Shown here: one piece after another, positions 8,366 through 16,105 of the stretch
Layout of the letters: every line of letters starts with the position of its first letter
How positions within the stretch are numbered: the stretch's first letter is position 1
Assembly (NCBI GenBank): GCA_964392985.1
Contig: CAYMSF010000008.1
Coordinates: 1-64,000 of the forward strand
Source of the DNA: CAYMSF01 sp964392985
Lineage (GTDB): Bacteria > Verrucomicrobiota > Lentisphaeria > Victivallales > Victivallaceae
Direction: 5' to 3'
Length of the DNA stretch: 64,000 nt
Translations under genes and position numbers: made by a program
Notes under the pieces: model-generated
What the model was told of the DNA's origin: nothing
Database searches by the model: none
The model's input: only the letters and a program-made list of their open reading frames with translations

Positions 8366-10033
8366 TCAACGCCGTCCATCACCGCGATCGCGATTATAAC
8401 CGCTGATTCCTCTGTCACCGGAATTACGGGTGTCGTTTCCAGTACCGGACTGAACAGAACGGGATGCTTCATAGACTCCGGATTGAATGCGGCTGTCAGT
8501 AACAACCGGAGTTGACGGTATAATGCCGCGATTATCTTTATCATGGTTTTGAATCCTGACGGCACTCTGAGTGTCAACTTGTCCAGCGGGTGACATTTTG
8601 CGAACTTCATTGGTAACCTGTTGAATTTTGATGCGATTGTCTGAAGCAGTTGGCGAAACCTGGACGGTACCGCGATTCTCTTTTACACTCGTTTGATTTC
8701 TGACAGAATTCTGGTTGTCAACTTGCACGGACTGGGACTGCTTGCGATTTTCGGTTTTAACTGGCTGAACAGTGACACGATTGTTAGCGCTGACCGGTTG
8801 AGTCTGAATATTAACGTGATTTTCCCGTTCACGGCTCTGGCTTCTGACAGAATTCTGGTTGTCAACCTGTACTGACGATGATGATTTACGATTGTCACTG
8901 GTAACCGGCTGAACGCTGACATGATTGTTAGCACTGACCGGTTGAGTCTGAATATTAACGTGATTTTCCCTTTCCCGGCTCTTGCTTCTGACAGAACTCT
9001 GGTTGTCAACTTGCACGGACTGAGCCTGCTTACGATTTTCGGTTATAACCGGCTGCACTTTGACAATATCTTCACTGACGGCAGTCTTAACCTGACTTTG
9101 ATTGCGACGTTCACGTGCAGTATTCTGATTTTTGTTTGATCCGTTGTCGTTTATTGTTACCGACTGATTATTGGTCCCGGTTACACGATTTACGGTTTGC
9201 GGGACATTCGACCTGCGGTTGTCAACCGTTGTTGACGGCACGGAAGAGATACTGCGCCGGTCACTGCCGGAGGATTGCACACTGCTGTTATCATGATTAA
9301 CATTAACCTGACCGCGATTATTGCCGGTTATACGATTCCCGGCGGGAGCTGAATATGATTTGCGGGAATCAAGGTCATCATGCCGGTAGCTACGGCGTTT
9401 ATCAGGAGCATAATTGTATAATCTGCCGCGATCCCACATTCCGCCGCCATAGTAACAATGCGCCGGATAGTAACGACCGTTCCAGCAGACATAACGATTT
9501 TTCCAATACCAGTAATGCCAGTAAGAACGCGGATAATAGCGACCGCTCCAGGATACCCATACCGTAGTAGCCGGTTCATAAACGATACTTTGATCATAAA
9601 TGACCGTGTCACCATTATTGACGACGACGACCCTGGTTGACGGCGCCGGTAGAGTTATGATACCGCCGACAGCAGGAGCATTAACCGCAACATCGGGCGC
9701 AGTAACCGTAACATTATTTTGCGCGGTGGTGGTGTCACCGGCAATCTCTGCCGGGTCTCCGGTAACGGTACTACCCTGATTTTGTGCCAGTGATTTTTCA
9801 AATTCCGCCGCCTTTACCGGATCGTAGCCGTATTTTGTGGCGACATCGGGTGGAAGGTCACGGAAATCAACCCAGCAGGCGCGGTCGTCGCTGACAAAAT
9901 TAATTCCAAGTGGTGTTGTTTCGGTTATTCTGATTTCCTTGTACGTGGTGCCGTCGATGGTGGTGATGTCCTCGCCCAGAACGGTTGCGGCAAACAAGGC
10001 AGACAGCAATAGAACTGCATACCCCTTTTTCAT
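8366..10033 (-). CDS. secreted repeat-rich scaffold-like protein, paralog A
   Basis: 555 residues, unrecognised family. Order: a signal peptide (1-20, MKKGYAVLLLSALFAATVLG); a head domain (21-90) with EDITTIDGTTYKEIRITETT and ACWVDFRDLPPDVATKYGYD; an aromatic core (about 134-210) with YYPRSYWHYWYW and NGRYYPAHCYY; then a long Arg/Asn/Gln/Ser tail with four 48-residue repeats (334-525). The head and core are closely matched in the neighbouring gene at 10247-11365, so the pair arose by duplication, while the tails differ completely. An AAGGG ribosome site precedes the ATG. The make-up suggests an extracellular or cell-wall structural protein, but this is inference; the head domain could instead be a conserved binding module. 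It has its own leader, because a terminator separates it from its paralog upstream. Confidence 0.7.
   Translation of the reverse strand: MKKGYAVLLLSALFAATVLGEDITTIDGTTYKEIRITETTPLGINFVSDDRACWVDFRDLPPDVATKYGYDPVKAAEFEKSLAQNQGSTVTGDPAEIAGDTTTAQNNVTVTAPDVAVNAPAVGGIITLPAPSTRVVVVNNGDTVIYDQSIVYEPATTVWVSWSGRYYPRSYWHYWYWKNRYVCWNGRYYPAHCYYGGGMWDRGRLYNYAPDKRRSYRHDDLDSRKSYSAPAGNRITGNNRGQVNVNHDNSSVQSSGSDRRSISSVPSTTVDNRRSNVPQTVNRVTGTNNQSVTINDNGSNKNQNTARERRNQSQVKTAVSEDIVKVQPVITENRKQAQSVQVDNQSSVRSKSRERENHVNIQTQPVSANNHVSVQPVTSDNRKSSSSVQVDNQNSVRSQSRERENHVNIQTQPVSANNRVTVQPVKTENRKQSQSVQVDNQNSVRNQTSVKENRGTVQVSPTASDNRIKIQQVTNEVRKMSPAGQVDTQSAVRIQNHDKDNRGIIPSTPVVTDSRIQSGVYEASRSVQSGTGNDTRNSGDRGISGYNRDRGDGRR
8459..9034 (-). 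repeat. four tandem 144-bp coding repeats
   Basis: Within paralog A, residues 334-381, 382-429, 430-477 and 478-525 form a strict 48-residue period. Each unit opens with RK, then QVDNQNSVR or a close variant, and ends in a VQPV-like block. The first two share RERENHVNIQTQPVSANN unchanged; the last two are decayed. A partial unit precedes them (about 309-333). Near-identical early copies point to recent slippage or unequal exchange. Confidence 0.85.
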
Positions 10034-10193
10034 GATTGTGACCCTTTTTATTTATGCCGGAGGCGTAATGCACACCGGTTGTTTAATCCTGGAACTAAAA
10101 ACTGTCGAAGGACTCTGTTATAATAAGTCGTTATATTTACCCGTAAGGTTACATCTTTCCTGCAGATGCCTGACGGAACAAGATACAGGTTTA

Positions 10194-10221
10194 GAAAAAG
10201 ACCGGGAATAAATCCCGGTCT
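10194..10221 (-). terminator. rho-independent terminator of paralog B
   Basis: On the minus strand an 8-bp GC-rich stem, AGACCGGG with CCCGGTCT (10199-10206 and 10214-10221), with a 7-base loop is followed at once by TTTTTC. It sits 26 bp after the stop of the gene at 10247-11365, and ends that transcript before paralog A. Confidence 0.85.
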
Positions 10222-10246
10222 GATAAATCACGATGCAAAACCTGGA

Positions 10247-11365
10247 CTAATGCCGGCCGCCGCTATCCCCGCCACGACCGCCGCTACTGCGTTCTCCGCC
10301 GCTACTGCTGCGACCACCGCCACGGTCATAGCTACCGCCGTTGCTGCGTTCACTGCCACTGCTGCGTCCGCCGCCGCGATCATAACTGCCGCCACGATCG
10401 CCGCCGTTGCTGCGACCACCGCCGCCGCGGTCATAACTGCCACCGCGATCGCCACCGCGTCCACCACGGTAGGAGTTGTAATGATAGTATCTGCCTTGAT
10501 GCCATCTGCCGGCATTATGGAAATAATGTGCCGGATAATAGCGACCATTGCTAAATACATACTGATGATCCCAATACCAGTAATGCCACCAGTATCTCGG
10601 ATAATAACGTCCATTCCACATAATCCAGGTAACGGTGACAGGTTCATAGGCAATCTGTTCGTCATAAACGACCTGGTCGCTGCTTCTCACGACAATAACC
10701 TTGGCTGGTGTCGGCGGTGGCATCGGCGAGCCGATGTTTACACTGGCGATCGGGGTTGTTACCGATATTCCTGCCCCGCCAGGAGCGGATGATACTGTCG
10801 CAGTCGCAATCGGCGTTGAAACGCTGACCGTCTGCGGTGAGACAATTACACCGGCGACCGGAGTACTGACCGTCGCGATCTGTGGCGATACTGTCGTCGT
10901 CGCTACCGGAGTCACAACCGTGGCGCCTTGCGGCGATACTGTCGTCGTCGCTGCCGGAGTGGCAACGGCGGCGCCCTGGGTTGATACCGTGGTTGTCGCT
11001 ACCGGAGTATTAACTCTGGCGGTCTGCGGCGATACCGTTACAACTCCCGGAGGAACTACAACTGTCGCCGGAGCGGTTACCGGTGTATTATTAGTAACCG
11101 TGCTGCCTTGATTTTGTGTCAATGCCTTTTCGAATTCTGCTGCCTTCGTTTGATCGTAGCCATATTTTTTAGCGATATCGGGAGGGAGGTCGCGGAAATC
11201 GACCCAGCAGGCTTTTTCACTGCTGATAAAGTTAATCCCGATCGGGGTTGTTTCGCTTATTTTAATGTCCTTGTAGACAGTTCCATCGGTCGTTGTGATG
11301 TCTTCGGCCGAAACCGCTGCGGCAAACAAGGCAGACAGCAATATAACTGCATACCCTTTTTTCAT
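10247..11365 (-). CDS. secreted repeat-rich scaffold-like protein, paralog B
   Basis: 372 residues. Signal peptide 1-20; head domain 21-90 (EDITTTDGTVYKDIKISETT, ACWVDFRDLPPDIAKKYGYD) nearly the same as paralog A; then five Thr/Val/Pro repeats of 16 residues (110-189); an aromatic core (about 220-300) with YYPRYWWHYWYW and NGRYYPAHYF; and a Gly/Arg/Ser tail (299-372) with many RGGSYDRGGG units. Low-complexity RGG-like tails are rare in secreted bacterial proteins and could bind polyanions or self-associate. AAAGGA lies ahead of the ATG. The gene is divergent from the pst operon, with hairpins at 11389-11412 and 11422-11444 in its upstream region. No function is known; an envelope or matrix role is inference. 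Confidence 0.7.
   Translation of the reverse strand: MKKGYAVILLSALFAAAVSAEDITTTDGTVYKDIKISETTPIGINFISSEKACWVDFRDLPPDIAKKYGYDQTKAAEFEKALTQNQGSTVTNNTPVTAPATVVVPPGVVTVSPQTARVNTPVATTTVSTQGAAVATPAATTTVSPQGATVVTPVATTTVSPQIATVSTPVAGVIVSPQTVSVSTPIATATVSSAPGGAGISVTTPIASVNIGSPMPPPTPAKVIVVRSSDQVVYDEQIAYEPVTVTWIMWNGRYYPRYWWHYWYWDHQYVFSNGRYYPAHYFHNAGRWHQGRYYHYNSYRGGRGGDRGGSYDRGGGGRSNGGDRGGSYDRGGGRSSGSERSNGGSYDRGGGRSSSGGERSSGGRGGDSGGRH
10799..11038 (-). repeat. five tandem 48-bp coding repeats
   Basis: Within paralog B, residues 110-189 form five 16-residue units of the type TVSPQ.A.V.TPVATT, followed by a degenerate sixth (190-206). The period is 48 bp, exactly one third of the 144-bp repeat in paralog A, although the sequences are unrelated. 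Confidence 0.8.
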
Positions 11366-11388
11366 TTTCCATATCCTTTGTTATAATT

Positions 11389-11412
11389 ACCGGATGCACT
11401 GTGCATTCCGGT
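11389..11412 (-). promoter_or_regulatory. leader hairpin upstream of paralog B
   Basis: ACCGGATGCAC (11389-11399) pairs with GTGCATtCCGGT (11401-11412), leaving one bulged base. It lies 23 bp upstream of the paralog B start, probably in the transcript leader. A related AACCGG..TGCA..CCGG arrangement sits at the same place ahead of paralog A (about 10050-10080), so the leader was duplicated with the gene. No T-run follows, so it is more likely an mRNA-stability or translation-control element than a terminator. Confidence 0.45.
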
Positions 11413-11583
11413 TTCAATCTTCAATTCCATTGGCCAATGAATTGTTCATGGAGTAGTCGTAAGCATTATTCGTTTGGTTACATATATTCAACATTATATT
11501 GATTAATATATTTATCGATGTCAATAACAGAGATACCAACTGATTTATAAAATTAAAAAAGGCGCTCCGCTATTTAGTCTATT

Positions 11584-11612
11584 TCTAATTTTTCCCTAAC
11601 ACAATCCTAACA
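11584..11612 (+). promoter_or_regulatory. Pho-box-like direct repeats upstream of pstS
   Basis: CCTAACA occurs at 11595-11601 and again at 11606-11612, separated by CAAT, with a degenerate copy TCTAATT at 11584-11590. The 7-bp unit and exact 11-bp period are the layout of PhoB/PhoP boxes. The block lies 80 bp before the pstS ATG, as expected for an activator site replacing a -35 element. Confidence 0.7.
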
Positions 11613-11691
11613 ATTGAATGATAAATTTAAGTTATAACAAGTAGAAAAGAGTCGTAAAATTCAATAACACACAAAACAAAAGGATGTTAAA

Positions 11692-12744
11692 ATGAATTGG
11701 ATCAACAGGAAATTAGGAATGGCGGCATTGGGCATCGCGGCATTCGGTTTTGCCGGCGCGCAGGCGGCGGAACAAATCATCAATGGAGCCGGGGCATCAT
11801 TCCCGGAGCCGGTTTACCGGATATGGACTTACAACTATCAAAAAGTCGCCGGCGTGCGGGTAAACTATCAGTCAGTAGGTTCCGGGGCTGGAATAAATCA
11901 AATCAAATCAAAAACCGTTGATTTCGGGGCATCGGATAATCCGTTGAAACTGGAGGAGCTGGATAAAAATGGTTTGATTCAGTTTCCGATGTTGATGGGT
12001 GGCGTCGTTGTTGCCGCCAATCTTCCCGGGGTTGCCAATAATCAACTGAAACTTGACGGCGAAACGTTGGCGGCAATTTTCATGGGTGACATTAAGAGCT
12101 GGAATGATGACGCGATTGAAGCGCTCAATCCGGGTGTAACCATGCCAAGAATACCGATAACGGTTGTGCATCGTTCAGACAGTTCCGGCACTACCTGGAT
12201 TTTCACCGACTATCTGGCGAAAGTTTCAGCAAAGTGGAAGAAAAATGTTGGCGCGGATAAGTCAGTAAGTTGGCCGGTCGGTATCGGCGGTCAGAAGAAT
12301 CCGGGAGTCAGCGCGAACATTCAAAAAGTAAAAGGTGCAATCGGTTATGTTGAATACACCTATGCGCTGGAAGCAAAATTACCGACAATTGCGCTGAAAA
12401 ACCGCGAAGGCGAATTTGTCAATCCGGAAATCAGTTCATTCCAGGCAGCCGCGGCCAATGCCGACTGGCAGAACGCCCCCGGCATGTATATGGAATTGAC
12501 CAATCAACCCGGAAAAGGCTCCTGGCCGATAACCGGCGTAACCTACATAATTATTTATAAAGACCAGAGCAATTTGAAAAAAGCCGAAGCGATGTTAAAA
12601 TATTTCAACTGGTGTTTTGTTGAAGGCGGCAATGCGGCGACCAAACTGCAATATGTACCGGTTCCGGAAAATGTTGTCAAGATGATCAAGACATCCTGGA
12701 GCAGTTCGGTAAAGTCGGCCGGTAACAATGTTAAATTTGAGTAA
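11692..12744 (+). CDS. pstS: phosphate ABC transporter, substrate-binding protein
   Basis: 350 residues. Signal peptide with cleavage likely after GFAGAQAA. INGAGASFPEPVY starts the mature protein as in E. coli PstS, followed by NYQSVGSGAGINQI and TVDFGASDNPL, the phosphate-cradling segments, and VVHRSDSSGTTWIFTDYL, the second phosphate loop. It binds inorganic phosphate in the periplasm and hands it to PstCA. An AAAGGATG ribosome site precedes the ATG. It is the first gene of pstSCAB-phoU, and a stem-loop separates it from pstC, which fits the higher amount of binding protein needed. Phosphate starvation control is suggested by the upstream repeats. Confidence 0.96.
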   Translation: MNWINRKLGMAALGIAAFGFAGAQAAEQIINGAGASFPEPVYRIWTYNYQKVAGVRVNYQSVGSGAGINQIKSKTVDFGASDNPLKLEELDKNGLIQFPMLMGGVVVAANLPGVANNQLKLDGETLAAIFMGDIKSWNDDAIEALNPGVTMPRIPITVVHRSDSSGTTWIFTDYLAKVSAKWKKNVGADKSVSWPVGIGGQKNPGVSANIQKVKGAIGYVEYTYALEAKLPTIALKNREGEFVNPEISSFQAAAANADWQNAPGMYMELTNQPGKGSWPITGVTYIIIYKDQSNLKKAEAMLKYFNWCFVEGGNAATKLQYVPVPENVVKMIKTSWSSSVKSAGNNVKFE

Positions 12745-12766
12745 TATAATTTAACCCCCTTGTTCA

Positions 12767-12799
12767 GGACTTTTACGGGCTTCAAATCCGTAAAAGTCC
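12767..12799 (+). promoter_or_regulatory. intercistronic stem-loop between pstS and pstC
   Basis: A perfect 12-bp stem, GGACTTTTACGG with CCGTAAAAGTCC, and a 9-base loop. It is followed by ATTTTATC rather than a full T-run and ends 16 bp before the pstC ATG. It probably stabilises or partly terminates the pstS message, allowing more PstS than PstC. Confidence 0.7.
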
Positions 12800-12815
12800 A
12801 TTTTATCAATAATAT

Positions 12816-13760
12816 ATGGCAAAATTAAAAAAACATTTTTTTGACCCGGACGTTTCCGACCGCATCTTTCGCTGGACGACAACGTTCTGCGCGGTGCTGG
12901 CGATATTGCTGATTGCCGGATTTGTGGTCCAGTTGTTCTGGCACTCCATCCCGGCATTTAAGGCATTCGGTCTGAAATTTGTATTTTCTTCGGAATGGGA
13001 TCCGGTGCGCGGTATTTATGGTGCCCTGCCGGCAATTGCCGGAACGCTGCTGACCACATTAATCGCCATATTTATCGCTGTTCCCTTGAGTTTTATAGTT
13101 GCAATGTTTCTGGTGGAGACAGCTCCACCGTCAATCAGTCAGCCGATTGGTCATGCCATTGATTTACTGGCGGCAATACCGAGCATAATTTACGGTTTGT
13201 GGGGATTATTTATTTTTGTTCCGTTTATGCAGGAATATATTCAACCGTTCCTGATGGATACATTGCGGTTGCGGGCTGTGCCGTTTTTCGGCGGAGAGTA
13301 TAACGGATTCGGCTTTCTCACCGCGGGAATTATTCTGGCGTTGATGATTTTTCCGTTTATCTGTGCGATTATGCGGGATGTTTTCAGAATGACCCCGGCA
13401 GTGCTGAAAGAAGCGGCATTCGGCGCCGGCGCCACGAGGTGGGAAGTAACCTTGGATATCACCATGCGTTACGGGGCGCAGGGAATGTTTGGAGCAATAT
13501 TTTTAGGTCTGGGTCGTGCTGTCGGCGAAACGATGGCGGTACTGTTCGTTATCGGGAATGTGCCAAAACTGCCATCATCCTTATCTCAGGCAGGGACAAC
13601 GATTGCCGCCACGCTGGCGAATAATTTTGCGGAAGCTGACGGTATTTTAAAAAGCGCGCTGTTTGAACTTGGTTTGATTCTACTGCTGATGGCGCTGGCG
13701 GTACAAATTATATCGCAGTACTGGCTGTCCAGAATAAGACGCCAGATGGGGGACCGTTGA
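12816..13760 (+). CDS. pstC: phosphate ABC transporter permease PstC
   Basis: 314 residues, the usual length. It has six membrane segments starting with TTFCAVLAILLIAGFVVQLF. YGALPAIAGTLLTTLIAIFI and the EAAFGAGATRWEV loop (the EAA motif that docks on the ATPase) are characteristic of PstC. With PstA it forms the inner-membrane channel for phosphate. The start ATG has no obvious ribosome site and lies 16 bp after the stem-loop, which suggests low translation relative to pstS. The stop is 1 bp from the pstA start. Confidence 0.95.
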   Translation: MAKLKKHFFDPDVSDRIFRWTTTFCAVLAILLIAGFVVQLFWHSIPAFKAFGLKFVFSSEWDPVRGIYGALPAIAGTLLTTLIAIFIAVPLSFIVAMFLVETAPPSISQPIGHAIDLLAAIPSIIYGLWGLFIFVPFMQEYIQPFLMDTLRLRAVPFFGGEYNGFGFLTAGIILALMIFPFICAIMRDVFRMTPAVLKEAAFGAGATRWEVTLDITMRYGAQGMFGAIFLGLGRAVGETMAVLFVIGNVPKLPSSLSQAGTTIAATLANNFAEADGILKSALFELGLILLLMALAVQIISQYWLSRIRRQMGDR

Positions 13761-13761
13761 T

Positions 13762-14619
13762 ATGCGTAAACGCAGTCTGACATTCCGTAAATCATTGAAT
13801 ACACTCGTTACGCTGGCATCGATTACCGTTGTCGCGCTGGCGTTAACGTTCATGATATGGATTCTGTACACGGTAATCTCCCGCGGATGCGGAAGTTTTT
13901 CCTGGGCATTTTTCACAGAGCCGACGAAACCGTACGGCATACCAGACGGCGGGGTGGCGAACGCGATTATCGGCACTTTCATGATAACACTCGGCGCAGT
14001 CGTGATTGGCGTACCGCCGGGACTGCTCGGGGGCATTTATCTCTCGGAATTCGGTCGCGGCACCAGGCTTGGCGACTATATCCGGTTCGCGGCAAACGTC
14101 ATGATGGGACTGCCCTCGATTATTGTCGGGCTGTTTGTTTATGTCATGCTGGTTTATACGTCGAAGCACTTTTCCGGCTGGGCAGGTTCAGTGGCTCTGG
14201 CCATTATCATGTTCCCGGTCGTACTGCGCACCGCTGAAGACATGATGCTGATGGTACCGGACGCGCTGCGGGAAGCAGGTTTGGCGCTCGGGGCGCCGCG
14301 CTGGAAAGTAACATTGCAAATTATCTGCCGGGCGGCGCGCACCGGACTTGTTACCGGAATACTGCTGGCAATCGCCCGGGTAAGCGGAGAAACTGCGCCA
14401 TTGCTGTTTACGGCGTTGAGCAGTGACAGTTGGCCATGGCAGTATTTCACGCAGCCGACTTCAAACTTAACGATTACTATTAATGAATACGCCACCAATT
14501 CACCGTTTGCGGAAATGCATGGACGCGCCTGGGGAGCGGCATTGCTGGTAACGGCCGCAATATTAATGTTAAACATCACGTCTCGAATCATATTCAGGGA
14601 AGGCAAACATGGGAAATAA
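13762..14619 (+). CDS. pstA: phosphate ABC transporter permease PstA
   Basis: 285 residues. Features are GGVANAIIGTFMITLGAVVI near the second membrane span, GIYLSEFGRG, MMGLPSIIVGLFVYVML, the EAGLALGAPRWKV docking loop and ARVSGETAPLLFTAL, all as in PstA. It pairs with PstC. The gene starts 1 bp after pstC ends and its 3' end overlaps the pstB start by 11 bp, so translation of the three is probably coupled. Confidence 0.95.
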   Translation: MRKRSLTFRKSLNTLVTLASITVVALALTFMIWILYTVISRGCGSFSWAFFTEPTKPYGIPDGGVANAIIGTFMITLGAVVIGVPPGLLGGIYLSEFGRGTRLGDYIRFAANVMMGLPSIIVGLFVYVMLVYTSKHFSGWAGSVALAIIMFPVVLRTAEDMMLMVPDALREAGLALGAPRWKVTLQIICRAARTGLVTGILLAIARVSGETAPLLFTALSSDSWPWQYFTQPTSNLTITINEYATNSPFAEMHGRAWGAALLVTAAILMLNITSRIIFREGKHGK

Positions 14620-15391
14620 CGCAAATTCCAACAATGAAGAAGTCAAGATTGCCATCCGTAATTTAAATTTTTTTTACGGAACACATCAGGCGCTCTTTGA
14701 GAATAATCTTGACATCAAAAAAAACCGGGTTACGGCAATTATCGGTCCCTCCGGATGCGGCAAATCAACATTGCTCCGGACGATCAACCGTATTCATGAA
14801 CTGTATCGCGAACAACGCGCCGAGGGTGAAATTATTCTGGATGGCGAGAATATTCTTGATCCGGCAGTTGATGTGCTGGAACTCCGTCGCAAAGTCGGCA
14901 TGATTTTTCAAAAACCGACACCGTTTCCGATGTCAGTGTTTGATAATGTCGCCTATCCGCTGAAACTGCGGTTTCACTTTTCCAAAGCCGAGATTACCGA
15001 AAGGGTTGAACGCGCTTTGCGCGGCGCCTCCATCTGGAATGAAGTTAAAGATAAATTGAGAAAAAGCGGGATGGCCCTTTCCGGCGGTCAGCAACAGCGC
15101 CTTTGCATCGCCCGGGCAATAGCGGCGGAACCGGAAATACTGCTCATGGACGAACCGACCTCTGCGATTGACCCGGTCGGCACATTAAAAGTGGAAGAAC
15201 TGGTCGAAGAACTGAAAGAAAAATTTACTATTGCGATTGTGACACACAATATGCAGCAGGCGGCTAGAATTTCCGATTTTACCGCATTCTATTATCACGG
15301 TAAGATTGTGGAATTTGACCAGACCAATAAAATATTTACCAGTCCAACAAATAAACAAACAGAAGACTATATTACTGGAAGATTCGGATAA
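14609..15391 (+). CDS. pstB: phosphate ABC transporter ATP-binding protein PstB
   Basis: 260 residues. Walker A GPSGCGKST, Q-loop IFQKPTPFPMSVFDNVAYP (typical of PstB), signature LSGGQQQRLCIARAIA, Walker B ILLMDEPTSAIDP and the switch His in VTHNMQQAARISD are all intact. It drives phosphate import by ATP hydrolysis at the PstCA complex. It overlaps pstA by 11 bp and is followed after 15 bp by phoU. Confidence 0.97.
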   Translation: MGNNANSNNEEVKIAIRNLNFFYGTHQALFENNLDIKKNRVTAIIGPSGCGKSTLLRTINRIHELYREQRAEGEIILDGENILDPAVDVLELRRKVGMIFQKPTPFPMSVFDNVAYPLKLRFHFSKAEITERVERALRGASIWNEVKDKLRKSGMALSGGQQQRLCIARAIAAEPEILLMDEPTSAIDPVGTLKVEELVEELKEKFTIAIVTHNMQQAARISDFTAFYYHGKIVEFDQTNKIFTSPTNKQTEDYITGRFG

Positions 15392-15406
15392 CAACAGGAG
15401 CAAAAT

Positions 15407-16090
15407 ATGAAAATCCATCTAGACAACGCTATTACTGAATTAAAAAAAGACATTCTCATCCTCGGCGGCATGGTTGAGGACGCGGTTCGTGAAGCCGTAG
15501 AATCGACTATGTCAGGCGATGCCGCCAAGGCGATAAGTGTCATCAACAGCGATGAGATTATTGATCGTAAAGAAATTATGATTGAAGAGGAATGTCTGAA
15601 AATTCTGGCATTACACCAACCAGTGGCAGCAGACCTGCGCTATGTTGTCGCCTGTATCAAGGTGAACAACGACATGGAACGCATCAGCGACCTCGGCGGC
15701 AATATTGCCAAACGCGCCAAAGCTATTGCTGAAGGTGAAAAATGCCCGTCAACGCTGGACTTCAAACCGATGATGGATGTTACCCGCACCATGTTGAAAG
15801 GGGCACTGGACTCGCTGATTTATATGGATGAAGTGCTGGCGCTGTCAGTTATCGAAAAGGATGACATCGTTGACGATTATAATGCTCAAACATTCAAGAC
15901 CGTCAAGGAATTGATTAAAGAAGACCCGCAACATGTAGACTATTATTTGAATATGCTCAGCATTTCCCGCTATCTGGAACGCATCGCGGATTATACTACC
16001 AATATTTGCGAAGATGTAATTTATATGGTTCGCGGCGAAATCATCCGGCATGGCGGTCTTTACGGCTTGAAACGCATTAAAATAAAATAG
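15407..16090 (+). CDS. phoU: phosphate signalling protein PhoU
   Basis: 227 residues, two repeated three-helix PhoU units. E/D-rich metal-binding segments are visible in each half: RYVVACIKVNNDMERISDLGGNIAKRA is in the first and YLERIADYTTNICEDVIYMV in the second. PhoU links the Pst transporter to the PhoR kinase and keeps the Pho regulon off when phosphate is plentiful. An ACAGGAG ribosome site precedes the ATG. It is the last gene of the operon; the convergent kinase gene ends 15 bp away with no visible terminator between them. No phoB/phoR pair is in this window. Confidence 0.95.
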   Translation: MKIHLDNAITELKKDILILGGMVEDAVREAVESTMSGDAAKAISVINSDEIIDRKEIMIEEECLKILALHQPVAADLRYVVACIKVNNDMERISDLGGNIAKRAKAIAEGEKCPSTLDFKPMMDVTRTMLKGALDSLIYMDEVLALSVIEKDDIVDDYNAQTFKTVKELIKEDPQHVDYYLNMLSISRYLERIADYTTNICEDVIYMVRGEIIRHGGLYGLKRIKIK

Positions 16091-16105
16091 ACGTGGTGTT
16101 AGAGG

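Larger units (their letters stand above)
11366..11691. promoter_or_regulatory. divergent promoter region, paralog B and pst operon
   Basis: 326 bp with signals for both sides. The leader hairpin at 11389-11412 and a second dyad at 11422-11444 (CAATT and CATTGG arms with a single-base bulge) are near paralog B. The Pho-box-like repeats at 11584-11612 are near pstS. The middle (about 11460-11580) is AT-rich with nothing recognisable. AAAGGATG precedes the pstS ATG. Confidence 0.5.

Noticed and set aside
8459..9034. Tandem repeats as a possible CRISPR array
   Set aside because: The 144-bp period is in frame with a coding sequence, has no unique spacers between short repeats, and no cas genes are nearby.
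10166..11111. Long plus-strand ORFs (208 and 136 codons) opposite the secreted repeat proteins
   Set aside because: They are Ala/Thr/Val-rich shadows of the repeated GC-rich coding strand, with no ribosome site or domain.
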